Made by a program: the position numbers and the translations under genes | Notes under the pieces: model-generated | What the model was told of the DNA's origin: nothing | Seen by the model: only the letters and a program-made list of their open reading frames with translations | Database searches by the model: none | Source: Streptomyces umbrinus | GTDB taxonomy: Bacteria > Actinomycetota > Actinomycetes > Streptomycetales > Streptomycetaceae | Direction: 5' to 3' | DNA: 64,000 bases | Assembly: GCF_030817415.1 (NCBI RefSeq) | Contig: NZ_JAUSZI010000002.1 | Coordinates: 3,162,001 to 3,226,000 of the forward strand | Shown: positions 1 to 11,321 of the stretch, piece by piece | Position numbering within the stretch: the stretch's first letter is position 1 | How the letters are laid out: each line of letters begins with the position of its first letter

Positions 1-167
1 CCGAGATCGTCCTCTCCCCCATTCCCACGGACCCGGTGTGCCTGGGCGCGGCGACGTTCGCGCTGGAGGGTGCCCTCAGCTCGGTGGGCCTGAGACCCGT
101 CGGCGGCAAGGCCTCCGCCCCTCGTCGTGTCTCCCCCACGAAGAGCCGTACAGCGCCGTCTTCCTGA
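1..167 (+). CDS. C-terminal end of a probable ROK-family regulator or sugar kinase (5' truncated)
   Basis: The reading frame enters from the left edge (first full codon at base 3) and stops at TGA 165-167, giving 54 residues. They begin EIVLSPIPTDPVCLGAA, the style of ending seen in Streptomyces ROK-family (NagC/XylR/glucokinase fold) transcriptional repressors. ROK repressors often sit beside the sugar operon they control, and here a sugar ABC importer and beta-galactosidase follow on the same strand, so it may be their repressor. The identification rests on a short tail, and the HTH and sugar-binding domains lie outside the window. Confidence 0.5.
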   Translation, partial: EIVLSPIPTDPVCLGAATFALEGALSSVGLRPVGGKASAPRRVSPTKSRTAPSS

Positions 168-183
168 CGTCGGCGCTCTGCCA

Positions 184-201
184 CGTCCGGTATTCCGGAC
201 G
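184..201. promoter_or_regulatory. Perfect dyad upstream of the galactoside transport operon
   Basis: CGTCCGG-TATT-CCGGACG is a perfect 7-4-7 inverted repeat in the gap between the ROK-like gene (stop 167) and the binding-protein start (322). A direct repeat, GCCGAAG at 239-245 and 251-257, lies between the dyad and the gene. Either could be the operator for the upstream regulator. The dyad could also be a short terminator for the ROK gene, but it has no T-tract. Confidence 0.4.
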
Positions 202-321
202 GGGCACAACGCTTCTAACAGACTTCGTCCAACCCCTTGCCGAAGCATTAGCCGAAGGTTAACGTCCCGCCACCGCACAGCGATTTCGAGCCGCAGCCGT
301 ACTCGAGACAAGGACGTCAGA

Positions 322-1587
322 ATGTCGGCACTGAGCAACAGCAACTGGGACCGTCGATCCGTACTGCGAGCCGCGGCGGGGCTCGCCGCGCTGGGTCCGC
401 TGGCCGCCTGCGGCGGCAACACCGGCCGTGAGGGCGGCGGCAGTTCGGGCAAGGGCCTGGTGCAGTACTTCCACGCGTACGGGGAGGCCGGGACGCAGGA
501 GGCCATCAAGAGGTACGCGAAGGCCTACGACGAGGCCCGCGTGACCACCCAGTGGATCACGGGCAACAACTTCGAGAGCAAGCTGTTCTCGGCGCTGCTC
601 ACCGACAACGCGCCCGACGTCTTCGAGTTCCACCCGCAGCTTCAGATGATCAAGAGCGGCCAGGTGGCGCCGCTGGACGACATCATCGCTCCGGTCAAGG
701 ACGACTTCAATCCGGCCGACATCAAGTCCCACACGGTCGACGGCAAGGTCTACGGCGTCCGGATGATCGACGACCCGCAGTTCTTCTACTACCGGAAGTC
801 GGTGCTGGAGAAGGCGGGCGTGGGAGTGCCCCAGACCCTCGAAGAGCTCGCCGAGGCCGCCGAGAAGCTCACCACCGACAAGGTCAAGGGCCTGTTCCTC
901 GGCAACAGCATGGTGTCGACCAACTACGCCCTGGTCTGGGCGGCCGGCGCCGACCAGCTCAACGCCAAGAACGAGATCGCCTACCACACCGACGACGTGG
1001 CCGCGGCGCTGAAGGTGTACCGCAAGATGTTCACCAGCGGCCACCTGCTCCTGGACGCCCCCGCCGACTACTGGGACCCGTCCGCGCTGGTCCAGGGGCT
1101 GACGGCCATCCAGTGGTGCGGCATGTGGGCCATGCCCGTGATGCAGAAGGCCCTCGGCGACGACCTCGGCATATTCCCCTTCCCCTCGGCCGCCTCCGGC
1201 GCCAAGCCCGCGGTCTACAACGGCGGTTGGTCCATGTTCGTCAACGCCAAGGGCAAGAACGTCGACCTGGCCAAGGAGTACGTGAAGTGGCTCTGGATCG
1301 ACCAGAAGGAGTACCAGGAGGACTGGGCGCTCAGCTACGGCTTCCACATCCCGCCGCGCACCTCGATCGCCGAGTCCGCCACCAAGCTCAAGTCGGGCCT
1401 GCCCGCTGAGGGAGTCAAGCTCTTCACCGACTACGGACGCTTCGACAACATCTCCTGGACCCAGGCGATGATCACCGCGCTCGAAGAAGTGATCGCCAAC
1501 TCCGTCCGCAAGGGCATGGACCCGGAGAAGGCCCTGGACGCCGCGGACAAGAAGGTCAACCTCGAACTCAAGAAGCTCTTCGGATAG
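322..1587 (+). CDS. Sugar ABC transporter substrate-binding lipoprotein
   Basis: This 421-residue extracellular solute-binding protein (family 1, MalE/LacE type) captures a sugar outside the cell for the two permeases that follow. The N-terminus carries a twin-arginine-like stretch (DRRSVLR, residues 10-16) and a lipobox ending LAAC with the lipidated Cys at residue 30, so it should be a Tat- or Sec-exported lipoprotein. The frame is open further upstream, but ATG 322 puts the signal peptide at the N-terminus and follows a GGA-containing ribosome site. The spacing to the permease is 23 bp. The beta-galactosidase downstream points to lactose or another beta-galactoside as ligand. The ligand is inferred from context only. 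Confidence 0.9.
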   Translation: MSALSNSNWDRRSVLRAAAGLAALGPLAACGGNTGREGGGSSGKGLVQYFHAYGEAGTQEAIKRYAKAYDEARVTTQWITGNNFESKLFSALLTDNAPDVFEFHPQLQMIKSGQVAPLDDIIAPVKDDFNPADIKSHTVDGKVYGVRMIDDPQFFYYRKSVLEKAGVGVPQTLEELAEAAEKLTTDKVKGLFLGNSMVSTNYALVWAAGADQLNAKNEIAYHTDDVAAALKVYRKMFTSGHLLLDAPADYWDPSALVQGLTAIQWCGMWAMPVMQKALGDDLGIFPFPSAASGAKPAVYNGGWSMFVNAKGKNVDLAKEYVKWLWIDQKEYQEDWALSYGFHIPPRTSIAESATKLKSGLPAEGVKLFTDYGRFDNISWTQAMITALEEVIANSVRKGMDPEKALDAADKKVNLELKKLFG

Positions 1588-1610
1588 GCCGACGGACAAC
1601 AGGTAGCGAC

Positions 1611-2573
1611 ATGTCGACCACCACGACGCGTGACGCCACGCGCCCCGCCCCGGCCAAGGTCTCCAAGACCAAGCCGCGGCGGGGCATGGGCGGCAGCACG
1701 TTCAACTTCTGGCTCTTCACCGGCCCGTTCCTCATCGGCCTGGTGATCTTCGTCTACATACCCATCGGATGGAGCGCCTGGCTCAGCTTCTTCGAGGCGC
1801 GCTACACGGTCACACCCGACAAGTTCATCGGCTTCGACAACTACAAGTTGATGCTGACGAACGGCGACTTCACCAAGTCGCTCGTCACCTTCACCGTGTT
1901 CGCCGCGATCATCGTGCCGGTCACCTGGGCGCTGTCGCTCGGGCTGGCACTGATGGTGCACCGGCTGCGCTTCATGAAGGCGTTCTTCCGGTCCGTCTTC
2001 TTCCTGCCGACGGCGTGCAGCTTCGTCGCCGCCTCGCTGATCTGGAAGATGTCCATCTTCAGCGGTGTCCGCTTCGGCATGATGAACACCGTCCTCAGCT
2101 GGTTCGGGGTCGAGAACATCGCCTGGCTGGCCAACCCGAACCCGCCCTGGTACTGGCTGGTCATCGTGACCGTACGGCTGTGGCTCCAGGCCGGCTTCTA
2201 CATGATCCTGTTCCTGGCGGCCCTGCAGAACATCCCGCCGGAGCTGTACGAGGCCGCCGCGATCGACGGCGCCAAGCCGGGCTGGCAGACCTTCCGGTAC
2301 ATCACGCTGCCCCAGCTGAGGGCCACCTCGACGGCGGTGATCCTGCTGCTGCTCGTGGCCGCGTACCAGGCGTTCGACGAGTTCTTCAACCTGCTGGCGA
2401 AGACGACCTGGGGCCGCCCGCCCCTCGTCGAGCTGTACTACACGGCCCTCGGCGACGACCAGGACTACGGCGCCGGCAGTGCGGGCGCGGTCATCCTGAC
2501 CCTGCTGATCTGCACGGTGACGCTGCTCCAGGGCAGGTTCATGGGCTTCGGCAGGGGGGAGGAGACCAAGTGA
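1611..2573 (+). CDS. Sugar ABC transporter permease (MalF/LacF type)
   Basis: A 320-residue inner-membrane permease of the carbohydrate-uptake-1 family. About six hydrophobic segments are visible, the first near residues 35-60 (NFWLFTGPFLIGLVIFVYIP). The EAA loop that contacts the ATPase reads ELYEAAAIDGAKPGWQ, matching the family consensus EAAxxDGA. The partner ATPase is not in this operon. Streptomyces commonly uses a shared MsiK ATPase encoded elsewhere, which is the likely energiser here. Its stop codon overlaps the GTG start of the second permease, so the two should be translated in a coupled way and form a heterodimer. Confidence 0.92.
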   Translation: MSTTTTRDATRPAPAKVSKTKPRRGMGGSTFNFWLFTGPFLIGLVIFVYIPIGWSAWLSFFEARYTVTPDKFIGFDNYKLMLTNGDFTKSLVTFTVFAAIIVPVTWALSLGLALMVHRLRFMKAFFRSVFFLPTACSFVAASLIWKMSIFSGVRFGMMNTVLSWFGVENIAWLANPNPPWYWLVIVTVRLWLQAGFYMILFLAALQNIPPELYEAAAIDGAKPGWQTFRYITLPQLRATSTAVILLLLVAAYQAFDEFFNLLAKTTWGRPPLVELYYTALGDDQDYGAGSAGAVILTLLICTVTLLQGRFMGFGRGEETK

Positions 2574-3475
2574 CGACCACCACCCAGGTACGCGAACCGG
2601 TCGAGGCCGGCGCCGCGCGGAAGACGCGTGACCCGCGCAGGAAGCGGGGCCGGAGTGTATTCAGCAGCGCCGGGCTCTACTTCGCCACCGCCGTCTGCGC
2701 GCTGCTCTTCCTCATCCCCTTCTACCTGATCGTCCGCAACGCCCTGTCCACGGACGCCGAGATCACCGGCGAGAACTGGAAGTGGTTCCCGACCGACATC
2801 CAGTGGGGCAACGTCACTGAACTGTTCGACGACCCGACGGTCCCGTTCGCCCAGTCCCTGTGGAACTCGACGGTCGTCGGCGTCCTGCACACCATCGGCA
2901 CGCTGTTGGTCTGCTCGCTCGCGGGCTACGGTCTCGCCCGCATCCCCTACAAGCACGCCAACAAGATCTTCTACGCGGTCCTGGTGACCCTGATGGTCCC
3001 GGCCGCCGTCACCTTCGTACCGAGCTTCGTGCTGGTCTCGTCGCTCGGCTGGGTGTCGAGTATGCAAGGTCTCATCGTTCCGGGGCTGTTCAGTGGTTTC
3101 ACCTGCTTCCTGTTCCGGCAGTACTTCCTGGGGTTCCCCAAAGAACTGGAGGAGGCGGCGCGCGTGGACGGGCTCGGGTACTGGGGTGCGTACTGGCGCA
3201 TCGTCGTGCCCAACTCGCTGAACTTCTTCGCCGCGATCGCGACGATCACCTTCATCAGCGGCTGGAACGCCTTCCTGTGGCCGCTGGTCATCGGCCAGGA
3301 CCAGGAGGCGTGGACCGTGCAGGTCGCGCTCTCCTCGTACATGACCAACCAGACCGTCAATTTCCACCTGATCTTCATGGCCACCGCCATCTCGATCCTG
3401 CCCCTGGTACTCGTGTTCCTGTTCCTCCAGCGCTGGCTGGTGCAGGGGGTCGCACAGACGGGCATCAAGGGCTGA
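2570..3475 (+). CDS. Sugar ABC transporter permease (MalG/LacG type)
   Basis: A 301-residue partner permease. The start is taken as GTG 2570, which overlaps the previous stop in a GTGA junction. The same frame stays open upstream, but that part lies inside the first permease gene and looks nothing like protein. Six membrane spans are visible, with the first around residues 32-55 and an EAA loop reading ELEEAARVDGLGYWG near residue 195. The ending VAQTGIKG is typical of MalG-type permeases in actinomycetes. It pairs with the upstream permease to pass the sugar released by the binding lipoprotein. Confidence 0.92.
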   Translation: MTTTTQVREPVEAGAARKTRDPRRKRGRSVFSSAGLYFATAVCALLFLIPFYLIVRNALSTDAEITGENWKWFPTDIQWGNVTELFDDPTVPFAQSLWNSTVVGVLHTIGTLLVCSLAGYGLARIPYKHANKIFYAVLVTLMVPAAVTFVPSFVLVSSLGWVSSMQGLIVPGLFSGFTCFLFRQYFLGFPKELEEAARVDGLGYWGAYWRIVVPNSLNFFAAIATITFISGWNAFLWPLVIGQDQEAWTVQVALSSYMTNQTVNFHLIFMATAISILPLVLVFLFLQRWLVQGVAQTGIKG

Positions 3476-6370
<2,895 letters not shown>

Positions 6371-6388
6371 CACTGTTACCGGTCACAT

Positions 6389-6417
6389 GGCCGTCCGGCT
6401 CCCCCAGCCGGACGGCC
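6389..6417 (+). terminator. Strong hairpin terminator after the beta-galactosidase gene
   Basis: A perfect 12-bp stem (GGCCGTCCGGCT pairing with AGCCGGACGGCC) closes on a five-C loop, 19 bp after the lacZ stop. It marks the end of the importer operon and separates it from the exporter genes that follow. There is no long T-tract, as is usual in Streptomyces. Confidence 0.8.
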
Positions 6418-6455
6418 GTGTCCGTGTGTCTCCCGCTCCCCCGGAGGTTCCCCGC

Positions 6456-7451
6456 GTGATCGGTTCCATCGAGGTCCGTGGCCTGTCCCGGACCTTCCAC
6501 ACCACCGTGCGCCGCCCCGGTCTCATGGGCGCCGTCAGGTCTCTCGTCAATCCGGAACGGGTCGCCAAGGACGCCGTCTCCGACATCACCTTCGACGTCG
6601 CCCCCGGCGAACTCCTCGCCCTGCTCGGGCCGAACGGCGCGGGCAAGTCCACCACCATCAAGATGCTCACCGGCATCCTCACCCCGACGTCCGGCGAGGC
6701 ACGGGTCGCGGGCGTGGTCCCGTACCAGGAGCGCGAGCGCAACGCGCGCAACATCGGGGCCGTGTTCGGGCAGCGCACCCAGCTGTGGTGGGACCTTCCG
6801 GTGCGGGAGTCCTTCGCGATCCTGCGCGACATCTACGACGTTCCCGAGGACGAACACCGCACGCGTCTGCGGGAGTTCGACGAGCTGCTCGACCTGTCCT
6901 CCTTCTGGGACACCCGGGTACGGCACCTCTCGCTCGGACAGCGCGTGCGCTCCGACCTGGCCGCGGCGCTGCTGCACGATCCGCGGGTGGTGTTCCTGGA
7001 CGAACCCACCATCGGCATGGACGTGGTGGTCAAGGAACAGGTCCGCGAGTTCCTCCGGTACCAGGTGGAGCAGCGCGGGCGGACGGTGCTGCTCACCACG
7101 CACGACATGACGGAGGTCGAGCGGCTCGCCGAGCGGGTCGTCCTGATCAACCACGGGCGGCTCGTCCTGGACGGCACGCTGGACGAGATCCGGCGCAAGT
7201 TCGGCTCGACCTGGCAGGTGCGGGTCACCCTCGCCGACCCGCACGCGCCCGTCGAGGCGCTGCCGGGGATGGTGCTGGTGCGCCACGAGGGCCCGCAGGT
7301 GGTGTTCGGACCCGACGGGCCCACGGCGCCTGCCATGCACCAGGCGCTGAAGCAGGTCATCGAGCGGTACGAGGTGACCGACATCGCGCTGGACGAGGCC
7401 GACCTGGAGGACGTGATGCGTGCCGCGTACGTCCAGGCGGGCGACGAGTGA
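6456..7451 (+). CDS. ABC-2 type exporter, ATP-binding subunit
   Basis: A 331-residue cytoplasmic ATPase of the DrrA/CcmA-like group. It has Walker A GPNGAGKST, signature LSLGQRVRSDLAAALL, Walker B VVFLDEPTIGMD, and the H-loop TTHDM. Start GTG 6456 is chosen because GGAGG (6443-6447) sits eight bases before it. Earlier in-frame starts fall inside lacZ or its terminator. The VNPERVAKDAVSDITFDV segment before Walker A is typical of the subgroup paired with PF06182-type permeases. It overlaps the next gene by 4 bp, so the three genes form one operon. The exported substrate is unknown. Confidence 0.9.
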   Translation: MIGSIEVRGLSRTFHTTVRRPGLMGAVRSLVNPERVAKDAVSDITFDVAPGELLALLGPNGAGKSTTIKMLTGILTPTSGEARVAGVVPYQERERNARNIGAVFGQRTQLWWDLPVRESFAILRDIYDVPEDEHRTRLREFDELLDLSSFWDTRVRHLSLGQRVRSDLAAALLHDPRVVFLDEPTIGMDVVVKEQVREFLRYQVEQRGRTVLLTTHDMTEVERLAERVVLINHGRLVLDGTLDEIRRKFGSTWQVRVTLADPHAPVEALPGMVLVRHEGPQVVFGPDGPTAPAMHQALKQVIERYEVTDIALDEADLEDVMRAAYVQAGDE

Positions 7452-8257
7452 CCATGGCCGTCCTCCAGGGCTGGCGGGCCGCCCGCGTCACCCCGCTCGG
7501 CGAACTCCACACCCCGCCACGCATGACCGCCGCGCTGCTCCGGCTCACGGTGCAGGTGGTGCTGGTCGCCTCACTGTGGCACGGCCTGTACTCGGCCACC
7601 GGCACGACGGCCGGCCTGACCAAGGACCAGGCGGTCACGTATGCCGTTCTGGCCGTACTGGCCACCCGAATAAGGGAGTTGGACCAGTACGCGGGCCGGG
7701 ACACCGTGCTCCAGCACATGCACTTCGGCACGATCATCTACTGGTATCTGCGCCCGCTCCCGCCCCAGCGCTACTACGCGCTGCGGGCGCTCGGCGAGCA
7801 GCTGTACGGGCTGGTGTGGGTGCTCGCCGGATACGTGATCTGTCTGGCCGCCGGAGTCGTGGAGCCGCCCAAGTCGGCTGCCGTGGCAGGGGTGTTCGCG
7901 GTCAGCGCGTTCCTTGGGCAGTGGGTTCTCTACTACGTGATGCTCGCCATCGACCAGCTCTGCTTCTGGACGCTCCGCAACGGCGCCGCGATGCTGATCC
8001 TGATCTTCGCGCAGAACCTGCTGTCCGGGGTGTACGCGCCGCTGTGGTTCTTCCCGGACTGGTTCATCACCATGAGCGGCTTCCTGCCGTTCCAGGCGAC
8101 GCTGAGCGTGCCGCTGTCCCTGTACGTCGGCCGCATCGAACTGTCCGACGCGGGCCCGCAGTTGGCCGTACAGGCCGCCTGGGTGGTGGCCCTCGCCCTG
8201 CTCACCCGGCTGCTGTGGCGGCGGGCCGCCCGGCGCGTGATCTCGCAGGGAGGCTGA
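7448..8257 (+). CDS. ABC-2 type exporter, first membrane subunit (PF06182-like)
   Basis: A 269-residue integral membrane protein with about six hydrophobic segments. It resembles the ABC-2 family (PF06182, former DUF990) permeases that occur in pairs beside one ATPase. GTG 7448 overlaps the ATPase stop; ATG 7454 is an alternative two codons later. The segment with QYAGRDTVLQHMHFGTIIYW and the RPLP turn is typical of this family, in which the first loop faces the ATPase. It likely forms the heterodimeric channel with the next gene product. Nothing in the sequence indicates the substrate. Confidence 0.82.
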   Translation: MTMAVLQGWRAARVTPLGELHTPPRMTAALLRLTVQVVLVASLWHGLYSATGTTAGLTKDQAVTYAVLAVLATRIRELDQYAGRDTVLQHMHFGTIIYWYLRPLPPQRYYALRALGEQLYGLVWVLAGYVICLAAGVVEPPKSAAVAGVFAVSAFLGQWVLYYVMLAIDQLCFWTLRNGAAMLILIFAQNLLSGVYAPLWFFPDWFITMSGFLPFQATLSVPLSLYVGRIELSDAGPQLAVQAAWVVALALLTRLLWRRAARRVISQGG

Positions 8258-8258
8258 C

Positions 8259-9059
8259 ATGTCGGCCAAGGCTCTTCGCGTCGTCTGGCGCATCACCCGG
8301 CTCAACTTCCGTGCCCAGTTGGAGTATCGCTCCGAGTTCCTGATGATGATCGCGATCGGCGCGGTCTGGCAGGTGTCGGTGATCGTGTTCGCGACCGTGC
8401 TGCTCACCCGGTTCAGCGGGATGGGCGGCTGGGACAGCTCGGACGTGCTGCTGATCCCGGCGACGCGGATGCTGGCGCACGGACTGTTCGTGCTGTTCCT
8501 GGGGCGGGTGCACGGTCTGGCGCGGCACATCCAGGAGGGGGTGATCGACACGTATCTGGTCCGCCCGATGCCGGTCTACCGCCAGCTGCAGCTGTCCTAC
8601 TTCCCGACGAACGCGATCGGTGACCTGACCGTGGCGGCCGGTCTGATGGCGGGCGCCCTGAGCCGCAGCGACCTGGACTGGACGGCGACCCGGATCACGT
8701 ACCTCGTCGTCTGCGTCCTCGGCGGAATGCTCCTGGAGGCGGCCATGTTCACGGCGGTCGCGTGCGCCTCGCTGCGCTTCCCTGCCGCCGACTACTGGGG
8801 TCGCTGGCTGGAGGAGCTGCTCGGCACGTTCGGCAGCTATCCGCTGAACGTGCTGCCCAAGGCTGTTGGCGGCTTCCTCACGTTCGGCCTGCCACTGGCG
8901 TTCGTCGCGTACTTCCCGGCGGCGGTGCTGACCGGGCACGACACCGCTGTCCCGTACTGGCTGGCGGCCGTGTCACCCCTGCTCGGCGCCGCGGCCTATC
9001 TGGGGTCGCGGCTGCTGTGGCGGTGGAGCCTTCGGCACTACACGGGTGTGAACGGGTGA
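8259..9059 (+). CDS. ABC-2 type exporter, second membrane subunit (PF06182-like)
   Basis: A 266-residue membrane protein with about six spans, starting at ATG 8259 one base after the previous stop and behind GGGAGGCTG. It has the family hallmark of an amphipathic cytosolic N-terminus (LRVVWRITRLNFRAQLEYRSEF) followed by a first span, and a VIDTYLVRPMP loop near residue 100 matching the RPLP loop of its partner. It completes the three-component exporter and is followed at once by a strong terminator. Confidence 0.82.
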   Translation: MSAKALRVVWRITRLNFRAQLEYRSEFLMMIAIGAVWQVSVIVFATVLLTRFSGMGGWDSSDVLLIPATRMLAHGLFVLFLGRVHGLARHIQEGVIDTYLVRPMPVYRQLQLSYFPTNAIGDLTVAAGLMAGALSRSDLDWTATRITYLVVCVLGGMLLEAAMFTAVACASLRFPAADYWGRWLEELLGTFGSYPLNVLPKAVGGFLTFGLPLAFVAYFPAAVLTGHDTAVPYWLAAVSPLLGAAAYLGSRLLWRWSLRHYTGVNG

Positions 9060-9061
9060 GG

Positions 9062-9097
9062 ACGGCAGGACCCCGGGGTGGGCCGGGGTCCTGCCGT
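9062..9097 (+). terminator. Strong hairpin terminator after the exporter operon
   Basis: ACGGCAGGACCCCGG at 9062-9076 pairs perfectly with 9083-9097 around a six-base loop, 3 bp after the last permease stop. A 15-bp GC-rich stem at this position is a clear operon end. Confidence 0.85.
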
Positions 9098-9165
9098 GCG
9101 TGACGCCCTCACTCGCGGCACTGGCACAGGCACCCCCGTGGCCTGTGCGAGCGCCGGCGATCAGC

Positions 9166-9552
9166 TCAGCACTCGCCGCCCCACTCCGCACTGTGCAGGG
9201 TGATGGGGCCCGTGAAGATGTCCACGTTGGGGTCGTTCGGGTAGTGCAGGCACCCCGTGATGTTTTCGCCCGACGGGGGGCTGACGCGGAACCGGATGTG
9301 GTCCGCGCCCGGGAAGCGCACGCCGTTGTTGAGGATGTACATCCCGTGTTCCGAGTGCAGGTTGTACAGGTTCCCGGTCGACTTCCATGTCGGCGCGCCC
9401 CACGCCACGTCGTTGTTCCACACGCAGACGTATCCCCTGGGACAGTCCGCCGGAGCGGCCGACGCCGGTGGTGCCGAGGCCACACCCATGCCCGCCGTCA
9501 TCAGCAGTGCCGCTACGCCCACGCCGGCCTTCTTGCGGAACCGTGCCTTCAA
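9166..9552 (-). CDS. Secreted peptidase-inhibitor I36-like protein
   Basis: A 128-residue exported protein. The preferred start is TTG at 9552-9550, because GGAGGAAGC precedes it directly and it places a standard Sec signal peptide at the N-terminus (KARFRKKAGVGVAALLMTAG through ASAPPASA). The longer frame to 9633 would bury that signal. The mature part begins APADCPRGYVCVWNN, the C-P-x-G-x-x-C-x-W pattern of the Streptomyces peptidase inhibitor I36 (SMPI-like) family, and has four cysteines, probably in two disulfides. A neighbouring secreted gene is read divergently from a shared control region. Inhibitor activity is inferred from the family. Confidence 0.75.
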   Translation of the reverse strand: MKARFRKKAGVGVAALLMTAGMGVASAPPASAAPADCPRGYVCVWNNDVAWGAPTWKSTGNLYNLHSEHGMYILNNGVRFPGADHIRFRVSPPSGENITGCLHYPNDPNVDIFTGPITLHSAEWGGEC

Positions 9553-9632
9553 AGCTTCCTCCGTCTCAGTAACTACCGGGCGGCTGTTGCCGTCCGGCCG
9601 CTTCCAAGTGGCCAAGCATTGCTCCTGTTCCA

Positions 9633-9670
9633 AGGCTCTGGTCCCTGACAGATGTCAGGGACCAGAGCCT
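9633..9670. promoter_or_regulatory. Near-perfect 38-bp palindrome between two divergent secreted-protein genes
   Basis: Arms 9633-9650 and 9653-9670 (AGGCTCTGGTCCCTGACA and its complement) are perfectly complementary around a two-base centre. The element sits in the middle of the 198-bp gap between the I36-like gene (start 9552, minus) and the small secreted gene (start 9751, plus). Both genes read away from it, so it is not placed as a terminator for either. A bidirectional operator or cruciform is more likely. Confidence 0.6.
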
Positions 9671-9750
9671 CCCGGGCCTGCCTACAGTGCGGGGCGACGA
9701 GTACGGAACCAACCCGCAGTCCGACCCGCCACGGCATCGAAAGGAACGTC

Positions 9751-10134
9751 ATGCGCAAGATGACCGCAGCGCTCGCCGCCGCCGGAGCACTCGCCCTCAC
9801 GATCACCACCGCCCAGAGCGCCGCAGCCGATGGGCACGGCCGCGGCTGGTACGGCGTGTGGGCGGACGGGGTCAACGTCCGCGACATCAACGAGGGCAAC
9901 TGCGTCCACTCACCGAGCACCTCCAACTGCCCCACCGTCATCGGCCAGATCAACTCCTGGGACGAGGTGCTGGTGTACTGCCAGGTCCCGGGCCAGACGG
10001 TCGGCGGCAACCCCTACTGGGTCATGGTCGCGCCGCGGGGCTGGGACAAGTACGGGATCATCTCCAGCTACTACGTGGAGAACAACACCAACTGGATCGA
10101 CGGCGTACCCGGCCTGAACGGCTGCGTGATCTAG
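9751..10134 (+). CDS. Small secreted protein, possibly SH3-like
   Basis: A 127-residue exported protein of unknown function. The Sec signal peptide MRKMTAALAAAGALALTITT ends near AQSAAA, and AAGGAACGTC precedes ATG 9751. The mature chain (WYGVWADGVNVRDI, later VLVYCQVPGQTVGGNPYWVMV and YGIISSYYVEN) has the alternating pattern of bacterial SH3-like domains in secreted Streptomyces proteins. Four cysteines suggest disulfide bonding outside the cell. It faces away from the I36-like gene across the 9633-9670 palindrome. Fold assignment is tentative. Confidence 0.7.
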   Translation: MRKMTAALAAAGALALTITTAQSAAADGHGRGWYGVWADGVNVRDINEGNCVHSPSTSNCPTVIGQINSWDEVLVYCQVPGQTVGGNPYWVMVAPRGWDKYGIISSYYVENNTNWIDGVPGLNGCVI

Positions 10135-10163
10135 AGCCCGTCAGAGAGGCCCTGGTAACCGGG

Positions 10164-11117
10164 TCACCGCTCCCGTCGCAGGTCGCGGGCCGTCATGTCG
10201 TACTGGGACTTGAGGGCTCGGGCCAGGTGGCGTGGGTCGTGCAGGCCCCAGCGGGCGGCGACGGCGGCTGTCGTACGGCCGTCATGGGCGGGGTCGAGCA
10301 GGTCGCGGCGGATGCGGTCGAGGCGTTCGCCGCGCAGCCAGGCCGCGAAGGGGATGCCGGTGCGGTGGAAGAGGCGGTGGAGCTGGCGGGCCGAGATGCC
10401 GTGGGCCGCCGCGACCGAGCCGACGCACAGGGACGGGTCGGAGATGTTCGCCAGCACGTAGACGCGGATGCGGTCGACCAGTTCGGTGGCCGTGTCCATC
10501 CGGCCCGGCTCGGTCTCCGTGAAGGCCGCGAGGAGTAGGGACACCAGGGCATCTCCCGCGTGGGCCTGGGCCGGGCCCGCCAGTTCGTCGAGGTGGCTGC
10601 CGAGTCCCTGAAGGAACGCGGCGAGCACCGCCTGCGCACCGGTGTCGGCGGGCAGGCGACGGGCCGCCCGGGCTGCCACGGTGTCGGCGTGCCGCCCGAG
10701 TTCGGTGCGCGAGATGCCGACGGCCATGACGTCACAGTCGTCGGCGACGGCTAATCGGTACGGGCGTGTCATGTCGAAGACCACGAAGTCGCCGCTGTGC
10801 GCCCGGGATTGGATGCCGCCCTGGTCCACCGCGGCGGGCTCGGGCGACCTGTGCAGCGTGATCTTCAGCAGCTCGGGGTCGGTGGACGAGATCGCCCGCG
10901 CCGACCGCTGGACCAGATGCCCCGAGCCACGGATCCGCGCCACCGCCGCCCGTCCGACGACCGCCGCGTCGATGTCGGCCCGGAACACGTTCGCCTCAAC
11001 TCCCGTACCTGCCACCGGCCTTGGTGCCGTCACCGCGAGTGGCGCGAGGACCGTGGACGCGGCCATCTGTAACTCACCGACAGTGGCCTGGTGTACGTGT
11101 AAGGCGCCACCGCTCAT
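10164..11117 (-). CDS. AraC-family transcriptional regulator with AraC-binding-like N-terminal domain
   Basis: A 317-residue regulator. Residues about 1-190 match the PF14525-type cupin-like sensing domain (VARIRGSGHLVQRSARAI, VVFDMTRPYRLAV). The C-terminal about 100 residues form the double HTH (ISARQLHRLFHRTG; AARWGLHDPRHLARALKSQY). Proteins of this layout usually activate a nearby catabolic or oxidative gene, but no obvious partner stands beside it. It converges with the small secreted gene 29 bp away. A short symmetrical ATCG-GTATAT-CGAT element lies about 35 bp before the start. Ligand and targets are unknown. Confidence 0.85.
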   Translation of the reverse strand: MSGGALHVHQATVGELQMAASTVLAPLAVTAPRPVAGTGVEANVFRADIDAAVVGRAAVARIRGSGHLVQRSARAISSTDPELLKITLHRSPEPAAVDQGGIQSRAHSGDFVVFDMTRPYRLAVADDCDVMAVGISRTELGRHADTVAARAARRLPADTGAQAVLAAFLQGLGSHLDELAGPAQAHAGDALVSLLLAAFTETEPGRMDTATELVDRIRVYVLANISDPSLCVGSVAAAHGISARQLHRLFHRTGIPFAAWLRGERLDRIRRDLLDPAHDGRTTAAVAARWGLHDPRHLARALKSQYDMTARDLRRER

Positions 11118-11321
11118 CGAACCGCTCCCTGACTCGCCCGGGCATTTATCGGTATATCGATTGACCCACTGGAGAGTTACCCGGTTTCTGGGCGCGAATC
11201 GGCGACGGGCCGGGCGGGAAGTGGAGACTCGCCACGCCGCCGCTTCCGTACCTTCTTCCTGGGGGAGCGACGTCGGCTGGGACCCTCACCACAGTTCCAG
11301 CCGGCTGCTCCACCACCGGTG

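Noticed and set aside
259..1599. Long minus-strand frames opposite the binding protein and many other genes
   Set aside because: Long antisense frames are expected in high-GC DNA; their translations are Arg/Gly/Val-rich and match no family.
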